Under the pieces are notes generated by a model. The model searched no databases. It saw nothing but the letters and a program-made list of their open reading frames with translations, and had not been told where the DNA came from. Below are positions 48,185 through 60,760 of a DNA stretch of 64,000 bases, in pieces (within the stretch, counting starts at the first letter, position 1; every line of letters begins with the position of its first letter). This stretch comes from Styela clava (Eukaryota; Chordata; Ascidiacea; Stolidobranchia; Styelidae), in assembly GCF_964204865.1 (NCBI RefSeq), contig NC_135251.1, forward strand, positions 15,314,001 through 15,378,000, given 5' to 3'. Made by a program: the position numbers and the translations under genes.

Positions 48185-51100
48185 TCATTGGAAAAGTCCT
48201 TTGAGTTGCAACCAATCTGACGATCTCCCCAGTGAGTGTTTACCAGTCCATTTAGGATTATCATCTAAATCTTGGGCTACTTTTGCTAAAAAGTCAATAA
48301 ATTTGATCATTTCAGCTTGTGAATCGGAGAATCCGACGTCCCAGGCAATTTGACGCATTTTCGTAATATCAAATGAAGATACATCGAATGTCACTCCTTT
48401 GTACTTAACTAAATATTGACTTCTCGAATTTTCGTTCAAACTGGATATAGATGCACGTCTGTTATCCTGCGAAAGTGTATCATCAGAGCAATCGTCAGCT
48501 ACACTATTGTACGGGAACAATAAATTTGCGTGTAGCTGGTCCGACGCTGTCGCGATACTGTCATTGTATGTCGATCGGTCATTCTGTATTTCACTCAATT
48601 GTCTTCGACAATTTAAGTCCTCTGACGATGAAGAGTAACCGTCGTCCATCCAGCTTGATTCTCGTAAGTTTCTGTGACTCACATTATTGAGTTCAGATGA
48701 CGTGACTGGTTTCTGGTCTATGTTCAATGATCCAACTAGTTTTTGAAATTCTTCCTCAGACATTGGAATTCCCACAAGCCGCTTCGGTTGCTTATCTATC
48801 TGAAGAGAAGTGAGGGTAGAATTTTTTGATTTTCGTGAACAGGTTGATGAGGTATGACTATTTAACTTCGAAGAAGACGAATCACGACACATTCCAAACA
48901 CTTCTTCAACCTCACTTCCACTATTAGTTGCCAATTGTGAAATACCATTTCTAGTTGTCCCACATGAATATTTATTCTCTGGATTTTCTTGTCTCCATAT
49001 GGGCAGCTTGTAACCGTTCTTTGTGCGTTTATACTTCGGTGGTCGCCTGAGATTTGTTTGACTATCTGAACAGGAAGAAGAACTGCTGCTTGGAATGTGA
49101 TCACGAGCAGGACGTGACAAGGAAGTTCTCTTCCGCACTGGTGTAGAGGTTTTGAATTTATTTGCTGTATTATCTTCAGGTTCAGAATTGGTTTTATTAA
49201 AATTTAGTGGGTTCGTTCGAGTAAATTCTGATTCAAGGTTTCCCATGAGGTTACTAGGTTGAGCTACGCTATGTTGCAAGTGCTCGCCATTAGCTTCCTC
49301 GTTATCAGAAAAATTTTCATCTGCGCTTTCAGGTATGGTTTGAAGTTTGATTCTGTCGGTGTCCGACTCACTGTCAGGTTTTTCGAAAGACCAGAATAAT
49401 CCGCCTTTCTGCCGCAATCGTGGCGAGTCATTGTTACCTGTAAGAGATTTTTCATCTGAACTAGATGTACTATGCCCACTTCTTTGACAATCATCGTTAT
49501 TTTGTAACATTGTAACGGAGTGATTTAAAGAAGCATTATCGGCACGAAGATGTTGAACATTAATTTCCTGTTGATGAAAAAGCCATTTCAAATGTCGGAA
49601 ATCAGAATAGATTCTGGCATATTCGTCGTCTTTTAAAAGTAATTCCCTTTTTCGAAAGTCGATGATTTCTCTCATTTCAATAATTTGCTCTCGTAATTGA
49701 GAATTTTGATTTTGCAAATCTTGAAATCTTTCAGCGTCAGTATTCACTGATGATCGAAGAGAAGAACTATCAACACAGTCGGCAAATTGATGAATTTGTG
49801 CGTCATTATAGGTAAAATTACACTCAACCGATTTGTCTTCTTTTTGTTCGACTTTCACTTGAAATTTCTGTATGGCAAGAATGTTTTGAATATTTGTGTT
49901 CTCCTCGTAAAGTTGATTCTTTTCATTTTCCAGCGTTTGACAAAAATTTTCTTTTTCTTTCAACGATAATTCCATGTCTGAAATAGATTTTAAAAATTCT
50001 TCTTGATTCTGCGAAATAATGCATTCCAGTTCTTTTATTCGAATTTCGTATTTCTGCAATTTTGACTCTTTATTATCACCCTCATCATTCGTCTTGCGCA
50101 ATAAAGATCGCATCTCATTGAATTCATTTTTAATCGATGTGATTTCAGATCTCAGTTTACCGTTTTCAAATTGAAGTTTGTTGATTTTGGATTCAAAATT
50201 TTCAGTTTTGTTTTTATGAAAGGTATTCCAAGTGTGTTTCTCTGCCTCATGCGCCCCAAGACGTTCATTCATTTCGACTTCATGAACTTTCTTGGCGACA
50301 GCAGACTCCACTTGCAATCGCTCAACTAAATCAAGTAAATATCGTACTTTGTCTGATACCAGAGTAAGTTGTTGAAACGCGGTCTGTGACTGGTCATCGC
50401 ACTGCAAAAGTCCGCTCAGCCTATCATAACCTTGACGGAATAGTTTTAGCTTTGCTTCTTCAGCTTTCAACTCCTCTATTTTGGATGCTTGTTCTTCAGA
50501 TATTCGTATCATGTCTTCTTTCAACATTTTTTCTTCTCTCCATTTAGCTTTGTATTCTGATACTTTATCTAACGTTGACGACAATGCTCGAGACGACGAA
50601 CGCAAATCTTCTGCTTGTTGCTTCATGCTAGATGTGTAAGTTCGCATACGATCACGCATGTTGTCGGCATTGCTTCTCGTTATTTCAAGCGCCTTCAAAG
50701 CATCTGCCAGTTGACGCTGTAGAGCTGATTTTGTATCGGAGAAGTCATCTTTGACCTGTAAGATTCAGTGAAGTTATTTATTTTCCATATATATTCAGTT
50801 ACAATGATGTGTTTTTCAATCCACAAAACTTACCGCATCAGTTTGAACACCCGCATGCGTATTTTGTACAGGTATCTGAGCCATCTTGACTTCGTCAACG
50901 TCACGAGTTACTTTTTCTATATTCTAAAGTGTAAATTGAATAAATTCGATTTAAGATTGACATTTGACAGCTTGTAATAATGATTCGCAAAATCTAGAAT
51001 ACTGGATCAATAAATCATGCACACAATCACTTTTTTTTAAATTCGATCATTACCTTTTATTAAATTTTCTTAAGAAACATTATGGTAACATATCAAGAGG

Positions 51101-53196
51101 GAAATGAACAGCAACATAATGGCAAAATAGAACGACTGAATACGGGTAGCATTGAAGATGTTTTTTTACATATGGGCATTTCGACTTCAATTAATGTATT
51201 CATATAAATTTTCAAACAAATTTCCGTTTTTATGGCAATTAAAAGTTTACATGCCTTCTGTACAAAGTCTTCATCTGACAAATTCGTTTCAACTAACTTT
51301 ATCTCCCGATTTTCCTCAGGCGATTCATTTTTCGTTTTTTCAATATCCTGCATAAATGTAAAGAACACCGATTCTTTCGATTTTTACTGTCATTTGAATT
51401 TCATCTAGTTGAACATTCAAGTTCTACAATCCATGAATAATAGTTAATATAAGATCATACCACATAAAAGCTAAGAACAAAAATTAAAAATACAATTTAG
51501 AATACCTATAATTATTGTAATCATAATCCCGATTCCCGATCATCATTATTCCAAATTTTCTGAAGTAATTTTTGGTATATAAAACTCTTGCTGAAAATTT
51601 TAGTAAGTTTACTGCACTACATCTACCTTCACATGTAAATCGAGCAGTCCAAGATACTAATGCATTACAGTAATAAAGTTCAGTTACTTGTTCATGACTG
51701 ACCCAACGTATCTTTCCGAACGTTGGCTACTCTCATTCGTAACTGATGTGAAAATTTCCCGATTTTCGGAACCAATTCTTATTGAAAATATAAATCCAAC
51801 GCAATCCAAAACTTGGGTCGTGCTACATAGCACATTCCCATATAACCAAGTATATATTACATGAAGTGATCGGCGACGTTGCCGATAAGCCAAAATTTAC
51901 AAACGCTGTCTAATAATACCAACTATTGTGTATTTAGTGGGTGGGAGATACATTCATAATATTTTTTCCTGATAGTTTATGCGCATACGCGGAATGCCAA
52001 CTATTGTCAGATAATATTATAGTCAAACAATCTTTGCAATTGTAAATATGATGTCTCAGGTAGAAAAATATTCACTTTGTTGACTATTACTATTGACTGA
52101 CTATTTTTGTCTTTGTTTTTGTCCATTTTTAATTTGCTCATTTTAAAATTGGAACTAAATGACGAAGATGTAAAAACTGCGCTACCATCGATGTTATGTT
52201 TACATAATCTTATATATGTAGCCTATATATATACCTGATATTCACCCTCTGGTGTTAGGAAATATTTCTCTGCGTTCCCACACGATGTTAAATTTTCCTT
52301 TATTGTTGCAATATCATTTCTATGAAAAGCATTCTCTGTGACGATCGACGGTAGTTCAGGGACGCTGGTGGGTATTGAGTCGAAGATTGGGCCTGTTTCG
52401 TGATATAAAAATTTATGGAGTACATGTTTATTCTGTTGACTAATCCCGAGTATTTCATCACATTCACAATCATCTGAAAAAAAGAAACTGGTAAATTATT
52501 TCGTTCTGGTAAATATCTGCAAAAGTCGAAGAAATTATATATTCGCGTCTGCCCGGTTTAAATTGGAACCTTGACATAAACCAATGACACGTTAAAAACT
52601 ACATATACACTGGTAAAGTAGATTTGCTGAAATCTCTGGGAAGGAGCAATGGCGTAAAATTCAGACGGTCATATCCGTTTACACGCAAATAACCATGAAA
52701 ATTATAATGAAAAATAAACTAACCGCGTGGTGTTAAAGAAGATTCGCATTCGCTAATTCTTTGAAACTCCAAAACTCCACGCGGACTGAATCTATCTTCG
52801 TCGTCTGAAGATAGAGGGATCTCAAACCAATCTCCAGGCTGCTTTATGCTCGGAGAGATCTCAGAGATAAAATCTGATGGCTTTGAAGATCGATCAGGTA
52901 GATCATTACAATCCTCACTACTTGTTGTTGTAACGTTGTTTTCTGAAAACACAGCAACAGGAACCCAATTCCAACCTGAAAGCAAAATGTAGAGCTGGTG
53001 TGGAAGAGTAGGCTACCGACTAAGGAAATGTCACACTTATAATCGAATGCTTTAAACTAGAATGGTACAGTTTCAGTTTGGAACGACAAGGAAATGACTT
53101 GGTCGTGTTTCATTAATTATATACTTATAACGTACCTGATGAATATTGAAATAACACATTTGGTGACTCACTTGCTTTCTGAAATGCAGCAAACAT
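48185..53196 (-). CDS. Coiled-coil protein, paralog C (longer founder-like copy)
   Basis: Six coding exons, 53196-53136, 52975-52724, 52473-52235, 51347-51255, 50923-50834 and 50755-48185, chain in phase to 1101 residues. The intron after 51255 has a GC donor (AAG|GCATGT); all others are GT-AG. The start ATG at 53196 begins MFAAFQKASES. Residues about 65-70 contain GDWFEIPLSSDDED, an aromatic-x-x-Ile next to acid residues, resembling an LC3-interacting motif (inference only). A long coiled coil spans about 245-620. VGIPMSEEEFQKLVGS lies near 902, and the C-terminal module (1025-1101) has YKGVTFDVSSFDITKMRQIAW and SLGRSSDWLQLKGLF. Exon 2 aligns with exon 1 of paralogs A and B, so those two have lost the N-terminal part. 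Family and function unknown. Confidence 0.88.
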
Positions 53197-56100
53197 TGCA
53201 GAATGCTACTCATGTACTGACTTAGTGGCGACTTTTCGCTTTCTTTTCTTATTCTCCAGCAATACTCAACTAAGCCATTGCAATAACTTTATTACGTCAC
53301 AGATGTATCCATGCTAAAAAAACAATGAATTAGCATTTTAATGAAAATGTTTGACTCAAAAACAAAACAAACGATTTTTGGTTGTCAGTCTTGAGCATGC
53401 ATTAGCAATGGAAATGAATAAATCGACTGTTTCAAATGGTTTACCCACTAACGATGAACTTGGGTTGGGCATCCGCATAGTTTCACTCACTTTCACAAAA
53501 GGGAGGGGTGAAATGTAAAAACAAGACAAATGTATATTTTCCGTTCGAAGCCCTGAATCAATTGGGCTGCTATAAGCGGTGACATGAATGCTAGATGTAT
53601 TCACAGCGACATTCACCTACAATCGCAACTCGTGTGATTACGCAATATTTCATTCAGTGTGGTATTTAATCAATTTTGCAGCATGTGATGCATTAATCCA
53701 AAGTTCTTATCGATCTAATAATAAAAACACAACGTAGTTCATAAATAGAATCACATTGCTTCATGACCCACCCCCCAACCCTCTTTCTAAAGCTTATTAC
53801 AGTTTGGGCCGGAAAGCCAAAGCCCGGTCGAAACACTGTACGCTTCAAATGAGCTTTTGTACAAACAGTTTTGAACCTCAAATAGGTTCTTGTATCCAAT
53901 TAACTTATGCCATGAAATACCTATAGCTGCTAACTGCTTCACAAACCTATGTTTGTCTATAAAAGTTATAAATATTACCCGAAGTATTTCTTAACCGACA
54001 ACTCCACTACGTTTTGTTTGAAGAGGTCTGTTGTTGAATCGTCTGTTGTAATATAAACGAATTCCACGACCCATTGTTTGAATCCAGTTCCATTGTTTGT
54101 TCTTGGTTACGCGTCGTAAGGATAATGCTATTTGCCTGTCATGCGATTTTATCCTTGGGTATTGGTTATATCTAGCTCTAAAGTGCATCAATAATATATG
54201 TGTGTATGTATGTATAATAAATATGTACAGTCAAAACCAAATAGAATTGGACTTATTTGCGTAGCCCTAAAGTATTAACAATTGCTGTCTTTAAAGTTAG
54301 TTATGTGTGTGATTTTGTAAAGCTCATGTTTTCTAGCACCTAACTATCGACTGCTTGTAATTAAAATATAATTATTGCTCATTCGCTTTATCACATCGCT
54401 AAAATCATGTTTAAGGGACTATATGATATTTTTATGAGTGTTAATGATACCAATCTCTAGTATCAATTCATTTTGAAACTCATAGTTGCATCCGATGACA
54501 CGGGATATCTGAAGGTAAAAGATGGTTAGTTTTTATCTGATGTTTGTACATACGTTTTTGTCACAAAACCCACGTTTGATTTTTGAAGATGAAACAGACA
54601 TTCGAATTATGAGTAGAATTTGAATATAAAATTTCATTGAGGTTTTCGATTAAAATTTATTTTATATTCTAAGACAGGCCTGCCCAACCTTTTTCGTCTC
54701 GCGGGCCACTTTCAAGTGACGAAATTCGTTGCGGCCGCAAACGTTTGTACCAATACCAGCTAAGTCCTGATTTCGGTGTAGGTAATTTACATAATCAATA
54801 AAAGGCAAGTTTATTAACATCAAATCAATCAATTTAATTACTGTTTTCTGGTTACTGAGTGGGGCTGGCAAATTAGTCGAAAATCTAGTCGAATATTAGA
54901 ATAGCAGTTTACAACTCAATATCTGGTAACACGGGGCGTGAACAATGTTCAAATGAGCATAATGTGCGCCACTGTTGCGAGAATATCAAGTTTAAGTGGG
55001 CCGTTTCGTAAAATTTGAAACACCAATACAAAAATTTAATGAAGTAACATTACAAAGATTTCTGAGTGAATAGCCTATATATACTTTTCGTGACCAATAT
55101 GCAGCAATGCCATTAAGTCAATTTTATCAGAATTATTGACGGATACGCAGTGACGATATTTCCGAAATCTTATTTAACCTAAACATTTGATAAAAAAAAT
55201 ACAAACATAAAAGGACAACGAGTCCCAGGACCAGTACCAAAGATATTGTTGACATTTTATTTTACGCTGGCGATGAAGACGATCAAAGCAGACACGTAAG
55301 AAAACAATCAGAATGAAATTAATTTGCAAATTTAGGCTCCAAATTCATTCCTATAATTGCGCTCAGCGTTCGTCCTCAATGATCGCACAATATCTTTCAA
55401 AACTGACGTCGATGTCTACCAGGGTGCAAGACTTGACACATACGTAATAATAGGAACCGGCATTTGAATATAGATAGATGGCAGGAATAATCACACCAAA
55501 ATCAGAAACGTACTCAACCCTATATATTGATATATAACATAGTAAAAACATAAAAAGTCTGCTTACAAACTTTATAGTGCGGGCCACATACTTGAGATAG
55601 GTTACAATGCGACGTTCACAAATCTCACAATTTATTTTAGGGTGATAACACATGGCAATCAATGTGGAAGTGTTTAAAGAACTGACTTATACCAAATACC
55701 ATATAAATCAGGAAACATAATTGTTAAATCTTTTAGAATTTAGGAAAACGCCCTTTTATGAGTATGATCAACATACTCCACAATATATATATTTTATCAA
55801 AAATGTAGTCTTGATGATATACAATTTGGATTTAAATGCGTTTCAATTACGACTAAAAGTTTGCGTGTATAATAAAAATTGTAGCATAAGGTCTTTCACG
55901 ACAGGCTATATGGACGGAATTAATCATGGTTATTAGAAGCCAATCGGATTTGTCGTTAAATTATGCATTAGCGGATTAACATGAGCCAAAATATAACCAT
56001 ACATTAACATTGACAAGCAACATACACATACATAAAAAGGTCATTACATAAATTAAATATTAACCCTACTAGGTTGCAATTTCGCGTCCTGGCATTCAAG

Positions 56101-58918
56101 CTCATTTTATTCAGAGTGTCGTGTTGCTTCGCACTAAAATCCCGGAAGCCGTTTCGATAATGCGTTGCATTGATTGACGCAAAGTGAAAAATGACACCTC
56201 ACTTGTTCCATAATGCATTTACGCATGTTTCATATATCAAAAATGCTTGAAAAGTTGTGTTATCAGTTCTCCATGCTTGCAAGAACATACTTTGAAACCA
56301 TACAATTCGTTTTATTACACAGTATTTTAGGCTCGGAATTTTGTTATCCATTACAATAATAATAATATTGTCACGAACTGAAGATCGTACCTAGAAAAAC
56401 GGTATATCCAAATAAGCATATATGCACCTCATATATTGATGTTTTCTCGACATTTACCGATTTTTCCAGAGTTTCATTAGTGGACTTATATTACTCCTAA
56501 TTATTATTAGTTGGTTTGGATTCACCATCACGACACCCTGAATTTCTGACTTATTCTGATAAAAGAATTTGCTATACAATAAACATATTGTAGAATCTTT
56601 CCATGAAATTAAGATACCTTAGATTTAGACAACAGGGTCTCAATCAAAAGTGTTTCTGATAAATATCCAAGCGATCAGTGAAACGCTGTATAGTGTGTAC
56701 TGTATAGAGTTGCTGCTGTATAGTGTGTACTGTATAGAGTTGCGGCTGTAACGGAGTGTCCAGTTTGTGACGTAACTTGAACTCAGCTCAAGTTTCATAT
56801 TGTTTTATGCTAAGCTAAGGTATATAAGTGAACCGATGACATTGGTTAGGTCTAACGCTTGATTTTAAGTGCGATTATTCCGTACTGTAGTGAACAGCTG
56901 TTAAAAATGCGCTTAATCGAAGAGAATGGGTCTGCTGACTTACGTCGAGATTAAAATAATTGCACACAGGCGAAGCATGAATGTTGTTATATAAGGCTGG
57001 AGAAAAACATATGTTTGATAATCGCGTTCGTCGTTTCCTACAGAACCTACAGACTTGTTGCCGAGGCAAGTTAATTGTTTACTGGATTATAGAGCAGTAC
57101 CGTTATCGATTTAACGCCGAATAAAATTGGAGGAAATATGCCAATTTACAGCCGCACAGATCAGTACAAATTTCAGGCAGAACCACTCACTGCTAAAGCA
57201 TATCTTACGATTTGTTAGTGTGTGTTAGCCTTCAGGCTCAATTTTCCAAAACATTCTCACGTGTATAGTTGCTCGCAAATAAAGTTAGTTTGAAAGAATA
57301 CGTAATACTTGGGTATGGAATAGGCTACACGAGACCGGCACTATTCATATTCCACGAATAAATTAAACAGTACTAACTATTTATAAAAAAAATGCCAGAA
57401 CAAAATAGATACTATACAAAAAGGTTTTTTAGACACATTCAGACATCGTTTTTTAGTTGACACGAAAAGCTATGGTAGTCATGACACGATGTTAAACAGG
57501 CGGAAGGAAGAGCTGGCATATATGCAAGAGAATACATAAAGTAGGGCTTCATTTGTATAGTCGTAAGATATTTGGAGCCAGATAAAAGCTTTCATGGACT
57601 TGGTTCAATCGTAAAGAGTGGAGTGCGTTAATAATACCAGGGTTATGGTCATGCGAACTGAGGTAATGTACTTACAGTATAAAAATATAATGTTACAGTA
57701 TGATATCATCGAACAGTGATCCGCAACACCGAGTATCCGACCCTTCCTAGACATAGGGATCAGTTAGTAAAAATATCTTAATTGTTGGTCACTGTCACAT
57801 CTAGATTTATGAAATATGTAGCCAATTGCATATCTTTTGAAAGTAAAAATACCTGACCTGTAGTGCTGTGTATTATCCGCTGCATGATTATGAGTTAAGG
57901 TTTTATTACTCATATTTTAAATGCCTTCTATTCTACGCTACGAAAGACCTGAGTTTCAATAGTATGTCAGTTATAGCCAAAACGTAGAGTCTAATGTACG
58001 GGCAGCTGGATCGCAATATATGTGATATGACTGAAATATATTGAGAATAACTATAAATATGCTACATCAGAGCAATGCCGGGGTCGTAGTTAATTAATTA
58101 ATTAATTACTGTACTGGAGAGGAGAGTTTGTTGGTGGATGTTAAACTCGAGCTAATCAAGAGTATTTTATTCGATGCCCAGCAGTGCAAGTACACACAGA
58201 GCTATTCGGTAATAATTTAATTTGCATACATAACAACAAAACGCGACCAATATAAGCAGGTATAAATTTACATGGCTATTTCGTGACATGTACATCCTTG
58301 TGGATGTAATTTATAGAAAGTGATTTATTTGAGAAAGGTATTATCAACGGTCATAAATGTTAAACAGAACGGTTTAGACTTGTCAAAAAATATCAATAAA
58401 TAAATAAAACTACGTGAGTGGGGAAAAGGGAAAATGAAAATAAAAACGACCGACATAATATTATGTATAAAATGATTGGTGCCACTTTGGTCGAGTTTGA
58501 TCGAATCATTTGGGACAATATTGCGACTTATCCACCTAAGTCCTAAGCGATGTTGATTTATTTTATTACTTTGAAATTTGTGGTAGCACAGAAGCAACCA
58601 TACCAAGCTGACAATTTTGTTGTTGCAATATGCTTAATTTCCTGTTTATACGGTATTATTCCATTCAATTCATATATTAAATTGCGTGATGCGCGAATAT
58701 TGGAATTGAGCGAGATGTTATATACTCGTATAGATTTTAGTTAATTTATCGTTGCAACAAACGAGCCATTTTATCCATTTTAATGCGAGAAATCTGAATC
58801 TTTTGAATGTATATACGAATTTTTGAATGTGTATACTGTATTTATATTTTTATAAATCCTCATCGGTTCCACACTCGGCGGCGTATGATAATGCGTAAAA
58901 CGTTGCCTGACATTAATG
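53197..58918. other. Long intergenic region, no gene confirmed
   Basis: Contains a hAT-like left end (AGGCCTGCCCAACCTTTTTC, about 54676) without a clear partner, and a TTAA-type microsatellite at about 58091-58108. A minus-strand stretch at about 55363-55513 encodes protein-like SYYYVCVKSCTLVDIDV before a stop and might be a terminal exon, but has no partner exons. Nothing else recognised on either strand. Confidence 0.4.
56685..56750. repeat. 30-bp direct tandem duplication
   Basis: Unit GCTGTATAGTGTGTACTGTA... occurs at 56685 and 56715 with one mismatch, and a third partial unit starts at 56745. Confidence 0.9.
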
Positions 58919-60077
58919 CAGTGGTTCTCAACCACCGGTCCGCGGACCGGTGCCGGTCCGCGGCAACGTTGCTGCCGGTCCGCCAAATATCTTTCTGATA
59001 TTAATATATTAAAATCAAATTGCAAAATAAAAAGTATTGACGGCATATCCATTATTTTTGTGTTTTTTTCCCGAACTCTTATTGATTCGTAGTACCGGTA
59101 TTCGTCTAACAACCGAATTTGGTTAGAAGTCCTCTGCCCATTTCAATCCCTGAACGGCTGGATTGTTTGTTAAGCCTACGGCCTCAAAACAGCGGCTAAC
59201 GTCATACCGGAGGAGTTTGATAGCACACAGTTAGGGTTTTAGTTTTTATCAAGGCTAAAAAAACATCCTGTTTTAAAACAAGGGCTTGTTTTGAATCAAT
59301 TTTTTTTTGTATTTGCTTTATTGAAAAAAAACCTTGCACAGCCGTGAAACTACGCCAGAACGTTGCGTTCTGGCAGCCGCATAAGCTGCCGGAATTATAG
59401 TTTCAAAAATGTAAGTAAAAATTCTTGTATTGACTTTCACTCCTATTGCGTAGATCTATTGCCAAGTTTGTATCTATACCAAAGTCATACGATTTTAACA
59501 GGAATATTTATCCGAGATACCAGAGAGACCTTTTGAGTGAGAAAAATCATGAAACTTATTTAATCAAGGGCAGCCATCGGCAAAACAAGTGCGGTATGAT
59601 GATGAAGAATATACTTACATCGGCGGCAACCTGATTTATTAAACGACGAGACAGGCTATACTAATTGCAAGACCCCTCTGATGCAGTGGTGTCAAAACTA
59701 TTCTGTTATGACCCCATAATAGGGATTTCGAGTTTCTGTATCGACTTTTTTCTCATAAAAAAAAGGCATTATTACGGTTAAAACTGTTCGGTTAATTTAT
59801 GCTTATTTATGTTCTTAAGGTTAAAGTGATAGAGTTTTCCAAAGTTATACAAACTCATTTATTCGGTCGTATTTAAATTTTGGTTCTCGTCACAGGGTCG
59901 TTCACGTAATGTCTTATCTGATGCGTCTCCTTGCGCCAACCACGTTTGTGAACGCCTTGAACTAAAGCTTGAGAAGGCGTGTATGGGCCTTCATCGATAG
60001 TTGTGGCGTTTCAAAAGCTTTATTGCGAACGGGAAGCGCTTGGCATGTTTTCACATCCATTTTTCCCTAAACTATTC

Positions 60078-60275
60078 GGAACTCCCGAAGTATGTGAACA
60101 AAGATGGCGGACAACAGAACGTAGTATGTGTACCAGGTTGGGGTAAGCCATAATTTCAGGTTCAACTAATACGGGAGTCACTTGGCTAGTCGTCGAACTT
60201 GTGATAGAACTAAAATAGGGAAAATTGAAATAAAGTTATTCCCTAACTCTAACCTGCTACACATACTACGTTCTG
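60078..60275. mobile_element. Foldback element, fragment (copy 4)
   Basis: Starts GGAACTCCCGAAGTATGTG and shares CCAGGTTGGGGTAAGCCATA and CGGGAGTCACTTGGCTAG with copies at 27613 and 47034. An internal inverted pair GCGGACAACAGAACGTAGTA (about 60106) and its inverse (about 60255) is unique to this copy. The canonical right end is missing. Confidence 0.65.
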
Positions 60276-60470
60276 TTGTCCGCAGCAGCAAAGTTGATCT
60301 GGTATGATAAGAAGTATTTGTGGCTAGGTTTCACTATCGCTCCCAGTAGCGAAAAAGGAAAGCTTCCCATGTGCCAAGTTTGCGCCAAAATTCTTTCAAA
60401 CCACGCAATGATACCCGCAAAGCCAACGAAAAATATAATATCAAAAAGACAGCAGCAATTTTCTCATTAA
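60276..60470 (+). pseudogene. hAT transposase BED-finger fragment
   Basis: Encodes KKYLWLGFTIAP then MCQVCAKILSNHAMIPAK, matching the start of hAT transposases of the ZBED5/FAM200 kind (YL-x-x-GF, C-x2-C, LSN-x-x-M-x-P-x-K). The following Lys/Arg-His-Leu half of the zinc finger is lost and the frame stops soon after, so it is dead. It lies within the hAT at 58919-60634 and on its + strand. Confidence 0.7.
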
Positions 60471-60760
60471 ATTGGATTGTATTATTTTGCACCGCCTACT
60501 TTTGGCGTAATTGCATTCTTTTGATTATGTTTTTTGTTCATGACATTTTTGGTTAATTTTGAAGATCTGCCGGTCCGCGAAATATGTTTTAAAATTTTAC
60601 CGGTCCGCGAACTGAAAAAGGTTGAGAACCACTGCAATGGATGCAATGCTTAATAGTGAAGTGCAGTTTAATTCATTCAGACATAGTTATTGGTACGGTG
60701 TCTGAACATTTGAAAATTCTAACTTTATTTTCAATAAGCAGCTTTTATGTTTAGTTTGTA

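Larger units (their letters stand above)
58919..60634. mobile_element. 1.7-kb hAT element remnant upstream of the SLCO gene
   Basis: Begins CAGTGGTTCTCAACCACCGG and ends GGTTGAGAACCACTG, with CCGGTCCGCG motifs inside both ends, a classic hAT arrangement. Flanking octamers CATTAATG and CAATGGAT do not match well, so the duplication is decayed or the ends are from different insertions. It includes a transposase fragment at 60276-60470 and a nested foldback fragment at 60078. Confidence 0.85.

Noticed and set aside
55363-55662. 99-residue minus-strand ORF with a protein-like C-terminal half
   Set aside because: No ATG or acceptor with clear support and no partner exons; kept only as a note in the intergenic entry.
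58780-59112. 110-residue minus-strand ORF
   Set aside because: It crosses the terminus of the hAT at 58919, so it is a chance frame over an insertion boundary.
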